A DNA stretch of 64,000 nt from Monocercomonoides exilis (Eukaryota; Preaxostyla; Oxymonadida; Polymastigidae). Below are positions 24,899-36,528 of the stretch, one piece after another (the stretch's first letter is position 1; every line of letters begins with the position of its first letter). The notes under the pieces were generated by a model that worked only from the letters and a program-made list of their open reading frames with translations, searched no databases and was not told the origin of the DNA. Location of the stretch: positions 394,501 through 458,500 of the forward strand of contig LSRY02000044.1 in assembly GCA_001643675.2 (NCBI GenBank), written 5' to 3'. The translations under genes and the position numbers were made by a program.

Positions 24899-27081
24899 AG
24901 GCAATGAAGAAAAAGAAAAAGAGAAAGAGAAAGAAAAGGAGAAAGAGAAAGAGTCCGACAAAAAAGAGAAGAAGCCGAAGAAGAATGACATGGATCCGAT
25001 TTCCTTCTTCTGCAAGGCGTCTTTCCAGAAAGACTTTACAAACTCTGATTCTGTCCCAGCACATGCGATGTGCTCATTCACAGAGACGAAGATAGAGAAG
25101 ATCATCAAAGGGAAGAAGGTCAAGGTGCTGGGGGTGGATGGGGCAGAGGAAGGAGGAAAGAAAGAGAAGAAGGAGAAGGAGAAAGAGAAGGAAAAATCAA
25201 GTCCTTCTAAGTTTAGCAAGTTCATAACGTTTTTGTCATCGTCACCGAAGCAGAGCAAAGAAAAACCTGATTCATCATCATCTTCTTCTTCAACAACTAC
25301 AACTTCTGCTTCTGATGTATCGAGCACATTCACAGCCACCCTTCCCAGCTCCTTCTCTTTCCTCGCCCTCTCCAGCTCCTCCCACTCTCCCATCCCCTCT
25401 TCCCGCCTTCCTTCCTCCGTCACCTCCTCCTTCTTCTCCTCTCCTTCACCATCTCTCTCTCCCCTCTCCATCTTCTCCCACCCTTTCATCCCTGTCCCCA
25501 CCACACGCCCTTCTCCTTTGCGTCTGGGTGCTCTTCAGCACACTCTTCGCCACTTGTTGCGTGTCTATCCCAGCGGCCACCGTGTCTTCTCAGGCAACTA
25601 CAACCCCATCGGCGGGTGGAGATGTGGCTGCCAATTGGTTGCATTGAACTGCCAGACATTTGATGAGAACACACTGACAGGGATTGCGCTGTTTGCGGTG
25701 AACAAGAACTGTGGATTGGTGCTGAGACCCCCCTCGCAGCTGAGGGATGTGGTTCTGAGGAGGAGGAGCGAGAGGGAGAAGGAGGAGATGAAGGAGGAGA
25801 TGGAAAGAAGGAGGAAGAGGACGGAGGAAAGAGCACACATTGCTGCTGGGTTTGCAGGAGTGAAGTCAGCGACTGTGAACAGAGTGGAAGAAGTGAGAGA
25901 GAAAGAGAAGGAGAAATCTAAAGAATCTTCGAATGATGAACAGAAGATGACGTATTTATCGTGTTGCACCCCTCTCAACTGGAGCGAGGTGACTGAGAAC
26001 TACACAACAGACACTGTTCCTTTGGGAAGAGCACCGCAGCAGGCAGTATATGCAGAGTCGATGTTGGACCCACCTTCTGAGCTGCCAAAGGTGCCTGATG
26101 CACTTTATGCGAGTAAAGTACTGAAGAGAGTGCTGAGATACGTGAGATATTCATCTGTGATGTCGCCAGCCTCACTGCAGATGATGTTTACGGCAGCAAA
26201 GGGAACAGATGACGAGAGGCTAGCAGATGCAAGCAATGCAACTTCATCATCATCATCTTCTTCTTCTTCCACCTCTTCTTCAATAATTGCCAGCCCCTTC
26301 TGCCGTCTCCTCCGTTCTCTGAGCATTCCCTTGCGTCTGAGTGTGACTGTTGTGAATGGAAGCTACCTGCCCAAGCCGAAGAACGATGCGAATGCGATGG
26401 TGGTTGATCCGTATGTTGAACTGGAGATGTTAGATTTTTCACCTGGCTGCACAAAAGGAGATGAATTCATACCTTATCCTGAAGGTGCTTCGCACTCTTC
26501 CTCTTACTCTCTCTTTGGCTCAAATTCTTCTTCTTCCTTCTCCTCAAGAAGCAGTAATGCGAAGTCTTTGGGGAGATCGCTTCTATCTGGTGGCAGCTGT
26601 TCATTTGAGCAGATCCAGCAGAGCAAATGGAGTGATTGCATATGCCCCTTCACGAAGGTGAAGACGCAGACTGTCAAAAACAATGGGCTGAATCCTCTTT
26701 GGGACGAAACATTCGCCTTCTCTCTGTCGCTCCCGTCGCAGTTTGAAGCACTGAAGCAGGCAAGGCAGACGCTGCATCCACAGAAAGTTGGGTCAGCAGC
26801 TGCATCATCAACATCTTCTTCTTCTGTTCCTTCTGTTTCCTATCCTCCTCCTTCTACCAGTCCTTCATTGTCTGCTTGTTCCGAGCCCCCTCCTGCTGCT
26901 CTGCTTCTGTCGCATTTGGATCATATTGCCTCGCTTGCTCTGCGCATCCATGTTTATGACTCACAAATCGGCTCAGACAAATTGATTGGCGCAAATACCA
27001 TTCCACTGCACTGCCTGAGAGATGGGTTTAGGTGTGATACGAGAGAAAGAAAGAATGAGTGAATGAATGAATGAAAGAATG

Positions 27082-27135
<54 letters not shown>

Positions 27136-27377
27136 ATATGATATTGTTATGATATATTTAAACATTTAGGTGAATGATCATTTTGTTTGTTTATTTGTTT
27201 ATTTATTAATTTATTGTTCTATTTTATATTATTCAATTTTTTATTAATTATTAACCAAATAATTAATATTTCTTTTTCTTTTTTAAAAATCATTTTTTCA
27301 GGTTTGTACCATTGTTAGGCACGAATGGAACACTTATTTTGCCAGCTGGTCTTCTCTGCCGCTTTGCATTTGAGTAA
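22444..27377 (+). CDS. phosphoinositide-specific phospholipase C (PH-EF-X-Y-C2)
   Basis: Cleaves PIP2 to IP3 and diacylglycerol at membranes. I reconstruct five exons: 22444-22687, 22740-22789, 22855-23083, 23200-27031 and 27302-27377, giving 1,477 codons without a break. Exons 1-3 encode a divergent PH domain (VKVIWCNEG; GHTTYNF; SFSLIRGESTFDFVAEN). Two canonical EF-hand loops follow (DADGSGELDYEE and DVDGSGQLDRSE). The X domain has SSHNTYLTGNQ (catalytic His about 457), VELDIWDG (Ca ligands) and YHGHTLTSKI (His about 544). The Y domain has LLRVYPSGHRVFSGNYNP and GCQLVALNCQT. A C2 domain from about residue 1220 is completed only by exon 5 (FVPLLGTNG). Acidic/Lys/Ser inserts lie in the X-Y linker and inside Y (about 810-945). 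The delta-like order suggests calcium regulation. ATG 22495 is an alternative start. Confidence 0.9.
27085..27132. repeat. GA dinucleotide repeat in PLC intron 4
   Basis: About 24 GA units lie in the 270-bp last intron of the PLC gene (27032-27301). They follow GAATGAAT repeats that read on from exon 4 and made the exon appear to end in a chance stop. Confidence 0.85.
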
Positions 27378-29313
27378 AATAAAAAAAGCATAAACATTAA
27401 CTTTATTATTAAAAATCACTCTGAAGTTGAATTTCAATGAAGAACATTATTATTATTGTTGTTGTTATGATATGTTTGAAGGATAATCTGCGCATTGAAG
27501 AGCATTGTCTGTTTAAGATAGAGAAATGATGATTCAGAGAAATTATATTTTTCTTTTCTTTTCTTTTTAATTTTTTTATTTTTTATGAAATTTCCAATGG
27601 CACAACATATATTATTTGTATTGTTTTTTTCTTTTGCTTTGTTCATGATTTGTGTGGTTGTTGTGCTTGAACTGAAAGTTATGGAATTTTTATGAAGAAT
27701 ATTACTATTATATGTTATTTTAGATTTCTTTTTAAGTGTTTTTTATTTTTGTGAGAAGTTTGTTAAATTCTCGAAATTTTCGATAATTTGACGAGCTTTG
27801 TTGAATCAGCAAATAAGCACGATGTGTAATTATTAATTCGAATGTTTGTACCAGTTGATTTTTATGTGCATGATGTTGTTGTAAGAGGGTGTTTTATCCT
27901 TATGTATGTTTGATGCTTGAGCGTTCATTTAATGATTTCGCTCCATTGTTTTGGAAATTTGTTGCTCATGTCACATTTTTTATTTTTCAAAGAATATTGG
28001 ATTGTCAATTTATACATAGAATATTGGTATTTTTAATAATTGTTTGCAAATTTTTGAAAATTAGTGAATTTCAATTGAACTATTTTTTTATAGATCTTAG
28101 TCAATTGCTCCATATGACACTCATTTTTTCAATGAAGAAGAAGAAGATGATGATGATGATGATGATGACGATGATTGAGAATAATGAGAAGGAACGATCA
28201 TTTACAGTACTCATTTCAGTTTCCTCTCATAAAATATGTGCTTTGTTCTATTCTTACTCTGCATTTGGGAAAGAAAGAGTTCAGAAATGCAATTAGCTCG
28301 ACTGTTGAGGAAGAAACCATCCTTCACCATTTTCTGTATTCCCCAATGAGAAATAAGCTCTATCATCTTCTTCAAATGCTTTCTCTGTCATATTTGACTT
28401 CTTTTCCCCATCATCATCTTTGATTTTTTCATGATTCGTTGTTTCGCAACTCTCATCGGACATAGCTAACACCTCTTCTTCTGTGCCACTCCTTGCTTCC
28501 GTTCAATCTTCAACATTTCCTTCCACTGTTCCTGTTGTGCTTGTTCTTCACTCCAAGAATGAATGATGTTGCTGTTGATAGCAGGCTTAGAGTCTTTTAG
28601 GAAGCAGGGCAGTACCGATGAAGCAATTAATAATCTATGTACTTTTTATTCAAAGTGTAATGTTTTTAGTTTCTATCAAGTGCTATTTCATTTCTATGGA
28701 ATCAACGGTAAGCAGCAGAAAGGCGCTCACATTCATAAACTGAGTAAGAGCACGTGAAGAAAGCATAATGAAAAGAATTTCTTGTGTTTATTGCATCAAT
28801 TGCGAACCTCTGAAAATTGCAGTGCACAATATTATTATTATATATGTTATATTGATAAACTTCTCGGAAACGTGCAGAAATCGAGGCAAACACATCGCCC
28901 TGTGCTGGATAAAGGCTAATTGCTCAAATGAAAGTGAATGAATTGAAATAGAGTCGGAAAAAAAATGAGGGAATATCAAGAAATGCAGCCGTCAGACAGT
29001 TTGACTGAAATGACAAAGATGATGATTTTGATGTGCATTTACTATAAAGTTAATGAATGTTGCATCGCTGCTGAATGAGGAAAAGATGAAATTATTTTTC
29101 CATTTGTCAACGGTAGAAATTGCATGAGAATAGATTTCATAGAATTTCCAAACATCAATAAAAATTTCTTGTTTTCCTTTCAAAAACAATTCTTTTGCAA
29201 TCTCAAAAATCAAAGACATATAAAATAGAATTTTGGTTTTGATGGTTGAAGAATTCATTGAGATTTCTAATTTCTATTATAAAAAACTAAAATTTCTTTC
29301 CTGTCATTCCGTT
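27378..29313. other. AT-rich spacer after PLC
   Basis: No secure gene. It has a TTATTATTGTTGTTG microsatellite (about 27445), and a GAA/GAT repeat (28137-28172) preceded by weak GT-AG-bounded segments beginning ATGTTTGTACCAGTTGAT (27842). These could be a tiny spliced gene with an Asp-rich tail, but nothing supports it beyond splice-like sites. The stretch 28.4-29.3 kb shows only short random frames. Confidence 0.5.
28137..28172 (+). repeat. GAA/GAT trinucleotide repeat
   Basis: GAA units followed by GAT units in the spacer. In one frame they read as a Glu/Asp run that ends at a TGA, in another as Lys/Met. This mirrors the Asp/Glu runs inside genes of this window. Confidence 0.8.
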
Positions 29314-30120
29314 TCAAAGTTTTCGTAGCTGATTCTTCAACCGCCCTTTCAAAAGGTCTTTTCTCTCTTCAACTGTTTCGTTTTCTGGAACTTATGAAAA
29401 ATGAAAAATTAATATTTTTCTTTTCAATTCAATCTTTCACATTTAAAAGAATTCTGTTTTTCGTCAAATTTTTCAATCTCCAATATCAATCCAAATCTCT
29501 TTATCATGCACACTTCCCTTATGAATCTGCTGTCCCAACTCGATATTCTGTCTGGATAGTGAGATATCCAGCTTATATTCATTTCCATTCATTTCTGCTT
29601 GCTGCACTGAAAATAATACAAAAACAGTCTACAGACAAATTTTCAAAAATATACTCATAAATAAATACAAAGCTGCACTTCAACTCTTTTTCACTAACAG
29701 GTATTTCCCAAACCGCGGAGATACAAAAGTTTCATCGCAAAAGAAAATGATTCATCGAGATTGCTGGAAATTCTTCATCCAAAAATACAAATTCTACACA
29801 AACAAAAAGAAATGAATATTTTTTCCCCAAAATGATGCAATAACGTTCATAAATACAGTTGCGAATTTTGATTAGTTTTTGATAATTGGCTATTTCATAT
29901 ATTATTTTATTATGGCAAGAGATGTTCCAATGATTTCTATCAATTTCATGAACCTTGAATGAAGAAATATTTAAATAACAATAATAACAAACGCAAAAAT
30001 ATAAAATAATCTTTCCTCGAAATCCTGTATTTGGAATTAAAATGTGATTTTGACTTGAGCGAACAACATATTCAGATGCAAACACGTCATTTTCCTATTT
30101 ATTATCCATCTTTTAACTGC
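29314..30120 (-). CDS. hypothetical spliced gene, minus strand, 5' end unresolved
   Basis: Three exons join in phase: 29763-29699, 29606-29514 and 29390-29314, with introns bounded GTTAGT...TTTCAG (92 bp) and GTGTGC...ATAAG (123 bp). Joined, they give a helical C-terminus beginning NLDESFSFAMKLLYLRGLG, then LQQAEMNGNEYKLDISL, then NIELGQQIHKG, and ending RLKNQLRKL with TGA. The donor sequences match those of the well-supported introns in the window. Further coding-like sequence lies upstream to about 30.1 kb (FASEYVVRSSQNHILIPNTG), but I cannot join it, and a TAG lies just before it. It would be divergent from the GTPase gene. I do not recognise the family. Confidence 0.4.
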
Positions 30121-30271
30121 AAATTAATATTGATATTTCTAAAATTTTTTTCACCCCTTTTTAACATTCTCTTTGCATATATATATTTTTTGATCAATAA
30201 AACCAATTGATTTCCATTCTTATCTGAAGGAATTTTGAATTTGCATTTTCTTTGATTCTGACATCGATAAT

Positions 30272-31054
30272 ATGTCTGATGTTACTGTTTGAAGAGCGAA
30301 ATCATTACACCTGTTTTTTTAATTTTTATAAATTTTTTTTTAAACAATTTCGAAATATCACAAATTTTTGATTATTTTCCAGAATATTAACTGTGTTCTT
30401 ATTGGGGATGCAAGTTCTGAAAAGACGGACGTGCTAACATCATACAGGAAATTGAAGCTTCCAGATGACTATATAGCAACTGTTTTTGATTACTATGAAT
30501 CACAACAAGTTGTGGATGGAAAGACAGTGCATCTTAACTTTTGGGATTCAGCTGGAAAAGAAGAATACGATAGATTGAAATCTCTTGGCTTCCCTGATGC
30601 TGATGTTTTTATAATTTTCTTTTCAATTTCCGATCCAGTTTCTTTTCAAAATGTTGAAGTGAAAGTATTTTTTTTTTTTTTTTTGCTTGTTTCAGAGGAA
30701 AAAAATATTTTTGATTGAAAATTCAGTACATCCCTGAAATAAAGAAATTTATCGAAGGAATTCCAGTTATCATTGTGGGAACAAAGGCAGATTTGCGAGA
30801 ATCCCCTCCAGAAGGTGTAAAGTTGGTTCAGACGGAAGATGTTTGTTTTCCTTTATTTCTTTTTATAAATTTATTTCTTCTTCATAATTTAGGCTGAGCA
30901 AATGGTTGAACGTTTAGGGTTAACAGCGTACGTTGAATGCTCTGCAAAAGCACAGCAAAATTTGTCAAAAGTATTTGAATTGGCTGCTCATTATGTTCTA
31001 AAGAAAAATCAACAACAAGAGACAAAGAAGAGCGGCAAATGCACTATATTATGA
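30272..31054 (+). CDS. atypical Rho/Rac-family small GTPase
   Basis: Small GTPase of the Rho family, controlling actin or membrane signalling. Four exons (30272-30286, 30383-30664, 30727-30840, 30893-31054) all join in phase 0 and give 190 residues, close to the 192 of Rac1. Rho features: switch I TVFDYYE with the effector Thr, YDRLKSLGFPDADVFIIFFS after switch II, Rac-like sequence lacking the Rho insert helix, GTKADL (G4), ECSAK (G5), and a C-terminal CTIL box predicted to be geranylgeranylated. Oddities: the P-loop is GDASSEKT rather than GDGxxGKT, so the Gly12 position is Ala and the Gly before Lys is Glu; switch II is WDSAGKE, with Lys at the catalytic Gln61 place. GTP hydrolysis is probably weak or absent, and nucleotide binding may be altered. 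Confidence 0.88.
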
Positions 31055-31760
31055 ATGACATTATTCATTTGTTCCATTTTAGAGCGTTTTTGCAATTATT
31101 TTAAAGTTTAGAATTTGATTTATTTTTGAATACATTAGAATGTTATTGCTTTGAGTATTTTTTGTTCCAAATAACCATTTGGAGAAAAATTATCAAAGTA
31201 TAGTAATTTTTCTTTTCTTTTCTTTTCTTTTTCTTTTTCTTTTTCTTTTTCTTTTTCTTTTTTTTAATTGTTGTAATTGTTTATTTGATATTCTGAGATT
31301 AACTTTCTATTTTTTTAAAAAGATCATAAATCAAGTTTATATCCTGCAGCAGGCATTATGCAAAAAATAAAATTATAATTATAATTATAATTATAATTAT
31401 AATTATAATTATAATTATAATTATAATTATAATTATAATTATAATTATAATTATAATTAAAGATTAATTATATTCTTTTGTATGAATGAAATTAAAGTTA
31501 TTTTTAAATGTTGATTTAGTTCAGAAACAGTTTTTGATAATAGTTTTGTTAATTTTTTGATTGAAAAATGTATTTCATTTGACAGGAGAGATGCATATTT
31601 TTTCATGGTTATGCCACAACGAATCTTTAATGATAATTCGATTTTAATAAAAAATCGTAATTTATTTTGATAAAAAGAAAGCTTGGGATTCGTTTTTCAC
31701 TGTGCTGCGAGATGGAGTTCATTTGTATGTAGAATTCACAAAATAGAGAAAACGCGCAGA
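31055..31760. other. AT-rich spacer with simple repeats
   Basis: It contains a TTTTC-type repeat (about 31206-31266) and a long TTATAA repeat (31371-31459). No gene is recognised before the transposase relic. Confidence 0.6.
31371..31459. repeat. TTATAA hexanucleotide repeat
   Basis: About fifteen tandem copies of a self-complementary 6-bp unit (ATAATT/TTATAA), 89 bp in all. The repeat is palindromic at each unit and could form cruciforms. Confidence 0.9.
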
Positions 31761-32382
31761 ATGGAAGAAGAATACAGATATTGGATTTGTCCAAGATGCA
31801 GAAAATTCAAGAATTCCGATCATGAAGGAACAGTATTCGAAAATATGAAAAAGCCCCTTGGAATTACTCTGCTTGTTTAACTATATCTTTAGCAAAAATT
31901 ACAAATTTGGACTGTTTCAATTTTTTTATCTGTGAATAGAAAAACAATTTCACATTGGGCTAGTACAATGAGGTGCTCTTGCATGCGAATTTGAAAAAAA
32001 TCAGCACATAATCGGAGGAGATGGGAAGATTGTTGAGATAGACGAAGCAGTCTGGAAGAGATTGAAATACCATAAAATAAGAAAGAATAAGACAGAATGG
32101 ATTTCTGGAAGAGTCAAAAGGTTGGAATGTGGAGGAGCAGGTGACAGATTTGTGATGATAGTACCAGACAGAACCAAAGATGCACCAATTCCAATAATTC
32201 TGGGTCACATATTTAATTGACACAAAAATCAATTCTAAAAAATTGAAATCTTTCTTATAAATGAGTGAATTTGACTGTTAACATTAGGAAGTCTGCCACA
32301 AGCAGGAATTCTAATCAAAGAGAATAAGACTAACACAAACATTATTAATTGGATGTGGAAACATTTATGGTTATCTCTTTAA
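31761..32382 (+). pseudogene. degenerate Merlin / ISXO2-like DDE transposase
   Basis: This is a relic of a cut-and-paste transposase of the IS1016/ISXO2-like (eukaryotic Merlin) group. An N-terminal zinc-type piece reads YWICPRCRKFKNSDHEGTVF (31779-31838). The DDE core start reads IGGDGKIVEIDEAVW (from 32008), followed by WISGRVKR and FVMIVPDRTKDAPIPII, in the order of the family consensus. A C-terminal piece reads TNTNIINWMWKH (about 32330-32365), like the family's HTNTIE..W. Stops (for example after GITLLV and after GHIFN) and a frame change near 32000 break the gene. The second catalytic Asp block (SD.W) is missing and the third acidic residue is replaced by Asn. It is therefore inactive. 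I did not find terminal inverted repeats. Confidence 0.75.
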
Positions 32383-33489
32383 AAAAAACGAATTTTAAAA
32401 AGAGGATTTTGCCAATCAGATTGCATCGTTTTTGGTAATTTTTTCATATAAACTTTAGTCCAAAGATGAAAAGAAAAATGAAATACTTTATAAATCTGAT
32501 GATTTGATTGAAGAATATAATGAAATAATTGAAGAAATAGACGAAGAGGAAATCCTGGTTGCAGAAGATTTGTGTGATTATTTTTGAAATCATTACTTTT
32601 TTCTGTGTGCTGTTTTTTCAAAGATGGTTTGTCTTTGAGAAGAGTTATGCATTCAAATGTTAAAATTCATCAAAAACATTTAAAAAACAAATGTTTCAAC
32701 CGAATGAAAGATGAAAATGACTATAATAGGCCTTTTCACTTTTCATTGTTCTTTTATATATATTCAAGAGAACCTTTCGAACGGATAATACTGAATGAAA
32801 AATTATGATTTCAAGAATAAATACACTGAATAATCGAGCATTTTTTCTTGATTTTTTATTTCTGTCTTTTTTTATAAAAAAATATATGGAAATGTTAAAA
32901 AATAATGGTATGAAGCAATCAAAAGTTCGGACCAAATTCCTGAATTTTTCGCAAATTCACTTTTTTTGTACCAATGGGAACAGCTTTGATAAAAAAACAA
33001 TCCAATATTTTATCACATGTTTATTTTTTCATAAATAGAAAAATTTCATGAAAGTCAACATTAATAAATGTTATTTTAATGATTGAAGAATTAACTGTTG
33101 TTTGAAAGTCAGTTGATTAAAAAAAGTTCACAATAAAAACAAAATAAATATTAAAACAATATTCATTTGTAAGTTTAAGAATTTTGTTGAACTCCGAATG
33201 TTCGCATTTGTCACATTACGAATATGTCATAACTGACTATTAAAAATTCAATTCATTTGTTAATTAAGGAGAACTGAATTGATAAAAAATGGTTAGATCA
33301 TCAGATCATTCATTTTTAGAGGTTTGCTACTGGCTGTTCTATTGGATTATTCGATCCATCTGTACTGTTTTATTAAATGATTTAATATCTATTATTATTA
33401 TTTATTAACATTATGTTATTTAATACTTATTTCTATTTTGGATCCAAACTCCATATATTCATATTACCTCTTTACTATCCCAATTGCAG
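32383..33489. other. AT-rich spacer after transposase relic
   Basis: No gene is recognised. Coding-like debris continues to about 32.58 kb (acidic fragments around 32520-32575) and may be the transposase tail or its 3' flank. The 3' part leads into a C/T-rich tract and a CAG just before the PABP start codon, so an untranslated first exon with an intron is possible. Confidence 0.5.
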
Positions 33490-36400
33490 ATGGCGCCTAA
33501 TTCAACAATCCTCATACTGAGGGTTCCTTCAAGTATCACCGAAAAGGATATTGTCCAATGTATTCAAGCACAATGTGGTGAAAATTCCATTGCACAGATG
33601 AATCCTCTTTATTTAAAAAGTACAAGTTCTTCTCCCACGTCACAAGTTGTACATCAACGAATTGTTTTGAAGACATCAGAAATGGGTTTGTTTTGCTATT
33701 TCAACAGCATTTTTAAAACAACCTTTTCAACAAAATATTCATTTCAAAAAATCTTGCTTCTAAACCAATCATCCAATAACTTTTGATTTTTGATTACTTT
33801 CAAAATTTCAGCTCAATCAATTGTATCAAAAAAGTTTCTTACAATTCAAGGAGTTGATTTGAATGTTGAATTTTATAGAGATCAAGCTGAGATTAAAGCA
33901 GCTGAAGAAGCAACTGTTGTTTCCATTGATGGATTGGATGGGGAAAGCGAAGATCAAGTTAGAGAAGCTTTTGAACGTTATGGACCAATCGAAAAAATAG
34001 AATTAAATGAAGCTAAAGAACAATGTATTTTTTCATATTTTGTATTTGTACATTCAGAGACTTTTTTGACATTTACGGGCTTATTCTTTTCTGATATATA
34101 AATGCTTTCTTAAAGCGTTTGTTACTTATAGAAATCCAGGGAGTGCATTTAGAGCACAAAAAGAGATTGATGACAAATTAATTGGAGAGCACTATGTTAA
34201 AGTTAAACTTGTTATTCCAGAGTCAGCAAATCAATCTTCTTCTCCTTCAGAAGGAAGCGACTCGTCAGAAGGACCTCTTCTTGCAGCAAACAAGCTGAAT
34301 GTTATAGTTAAAGGCACACCACTCACCGGGATGTCTGATGGGGCAGCTCTGGAGGAAGTGTGCAAGTCATTTGGTGCATGCACGCTGATGCTGAAGGACG
34401 ACATGCAACATCCTGATCGTCGTTTGGCGTTTGTCACGTTTGAGAGCGAAGAAGGTGCAGCAAAGTGCATCGAAGCAATGAATGGAAAGCCTCTTCCGGA
34501 GAGTGTTGTTGCTGTGCTGATGAAGAAGAGAGATGAAGAGCGTGCGAAACGAGGCGAGGAGAAGACGCAAGCTGAGGCGGAGGAGGAAGAGAAGATCAAG
34601 TCATCATCAGTGACAGTGGAGTATGTGAAGGAAGGGAAGAAGGCCTCACCCACATCATCAACATCATCGCCCGGTGCATCGTCGGCCTCAGCGTCGGCGT
34701 CTGCATCGGCATCAGCTTCATCCTCATCATCCTCTTCTTCTTCTTCAGCCACACCATTTGGCGCACCCCGAACACAGTCCGACTCTGGTATTATCGCGAA
34801 CGGGCTGTTTATTTCAGGCTTCAGCCGAGACGAGACAGAGGCGACGCTGCGACAGAAGCTGCGTCCGTACGGAAACGTGTCTTCGCTCAGGTTTACTGGA
34901 GCCTCTGCTGTGAGTGTTGATGGAAGGCCGAGCATGTGGAGGGCGACTGTGTTTATGGAGAACGAGAGGCAGGCGCAGGCAGTGATGACGCACGGGATTG
35001 AGAAGGCGCGTGTGCAGCAGTACAAGAGAAAGGAAGAGAGAGAGAAGGAGAACCAGCAGGCGCTGAGCTTTCAGATGATGCAGACGTGGATGGCGATGAG
35101 CCAGGCAGCAGCTCAGCAGAGCGGAAGAATGATGAAAGGACAGTCTTCGTATGCATTTTAGTTATTATTATTATTATAATCATTTTAAATATTGTGATTT
35201 CATTGTTTTCTTATTTATTTCAAAATTCTGTTTGAATTGAAATGCTTCAATGCATATTTTGTTGCATATTATCCGCTGACAACGACTTGTTAACATTTAA
35301 TCCGGAAAATTGATGACATATTTACAAATGAAATTGTGTGCTTTAATAAATATCATCTTATTTTTTTAATGATAATAATCTTTTGTATTTTTATTTTTGA
35401 CCATATCTCATATTATAATCTTATTTACTGTCTTCATTCCATCATTTGCATCTGTACTCATTCAATACTTATCTTTGTATTGGAACGAACTTCAACTTTC
35501 CACAAAAAATGGATTCATTTCTACCACAAATCACAATTACAATTACAATTCCATTCCATCAACCCAATTTCACATTCACCTCCAACAGTGATCGCTTCAG
35601 ATACTATCGCTCTGGCTATTCAGGAAGCGACATGCCGTATGGTTCAGACATGATGGAGCAGGAGCCAAGCTTCCGCGGCAGACAGCCCCGGATGCAAGGA
35701 GACAACCAGTTCTTCTTCTCACGTGCAGGGCAGATGCAGTCGCGGCCGATGAATGCGATGGGCGCGATGGGCGGAATGGGAATGATGGGCGGAATGAACA
35801 GCATGGGCCCGATGAATGCGATGAATCCGATGATGGCTGCTGGAGGAGCAGGCGCACAGCAAGGAATGCCTCTTATCTCACAGGCACCTCAGCCACGCGA
35901 TGCACGGGCGTATGGAGCGAATGCCGGAATGCGCAGAGCAGACGGGCAGATGGCACGCTATGGCACCGGAAGGAACCAGCCGATGGCACAGCCACGTGGC
36001 GGAATGGGTGGAAGGAGCAGAGAGCAGATGATGATGGCACAGCAGCACCAGATGGCTGGGAGAGCGATGGGACAACAACAACAGCAACAGCAAGGAGGAT
36101 ATCCAGGCACACAGAGACAGCAGCCAGTTGCAGGCGCAGGCAGTGCGATGTATCCGATGGCCCACTCGACAGCAGCAGCTATTCCGACAATTCCATCTGG
36201 CGCAGCTGTGTCTGCTCCTTCGGCAGCACCAGCAGCAGCACAGATGACACAGCCTGTGGTTGCTGCAGCACCTGCCCCAGCACCAGCAGCACCAGCAGAA
36301 GAAGGATTTGACATCAGCAATTTGAATGGATTGGACGAGAACGGACAGAGAGAAGCACTTGGCGAGTACATTTACTCGAAAGTTGAGCCTATCCATGGCG

Positions 36401-36528
36401 ATTTGGCAGGAAAGATCACAGGAATGCTGTTGGAGCTGGACCGATCCCAGCTCTACCCAATTGTACAGAACACATCCCTCTTAATTTCGCATGCAAGAGA
36501 CGCCGCTGCTCTGCTGAACATGCAGTAG
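33490..36528 (+). CDS. cytoplasmic poly(A)-binding protein, four RRMs and MLLE
   Basis: Binds mRNA poly(A) tails and supports translation and mRNA stability. Four exons (33490-33685, 33812-34024, 34116-35148, 35589-36528) join in frame to 794 codons. Four divergent RRM folds lie at about residues 5-90 (STILILRVP), 99-170 (TVVSIDGLDG; SFVTYRNPGSAFRA), 196-275 (LNVIVKGTP; LAFVTFES) and 364-445 (NGLFISGF). A Met/Gly/Gln/Ala/Pro-rich linker follows. The C-terminus is a clear MLLE (PABC) domain, with GDLAGKITGMLLELDRSQL, which in other eukaryotes binds PAM2 peptides. Ser/Ala and Ser runs separate RRM3 and RRM4. The last intron (35149-35588) also allows an acceptor 12 bases downstream. The CAG directly before the ATG suggests an upstream noncoding exon. 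The stop is TAG. Confidence 0.9.

Noticed and set aside
27032-27062. PLC ending at the TGA at 27060-27062
   Set aside because: Splicing at 27032/27301 adds the missing last C2 strand (FVPLLGTNG...) in phase. The tail after 27031 is repeat-derived sequence.
35446-35588. The 5' part of the open frame that ends at 36528, as an N-terminus of a separate protein
   Set aside because: It is intron sequence. A GTATGC...CAACAG intron (35149-35588) joins the frame to the preceding RRMs in phase, giving a standard PABP order.
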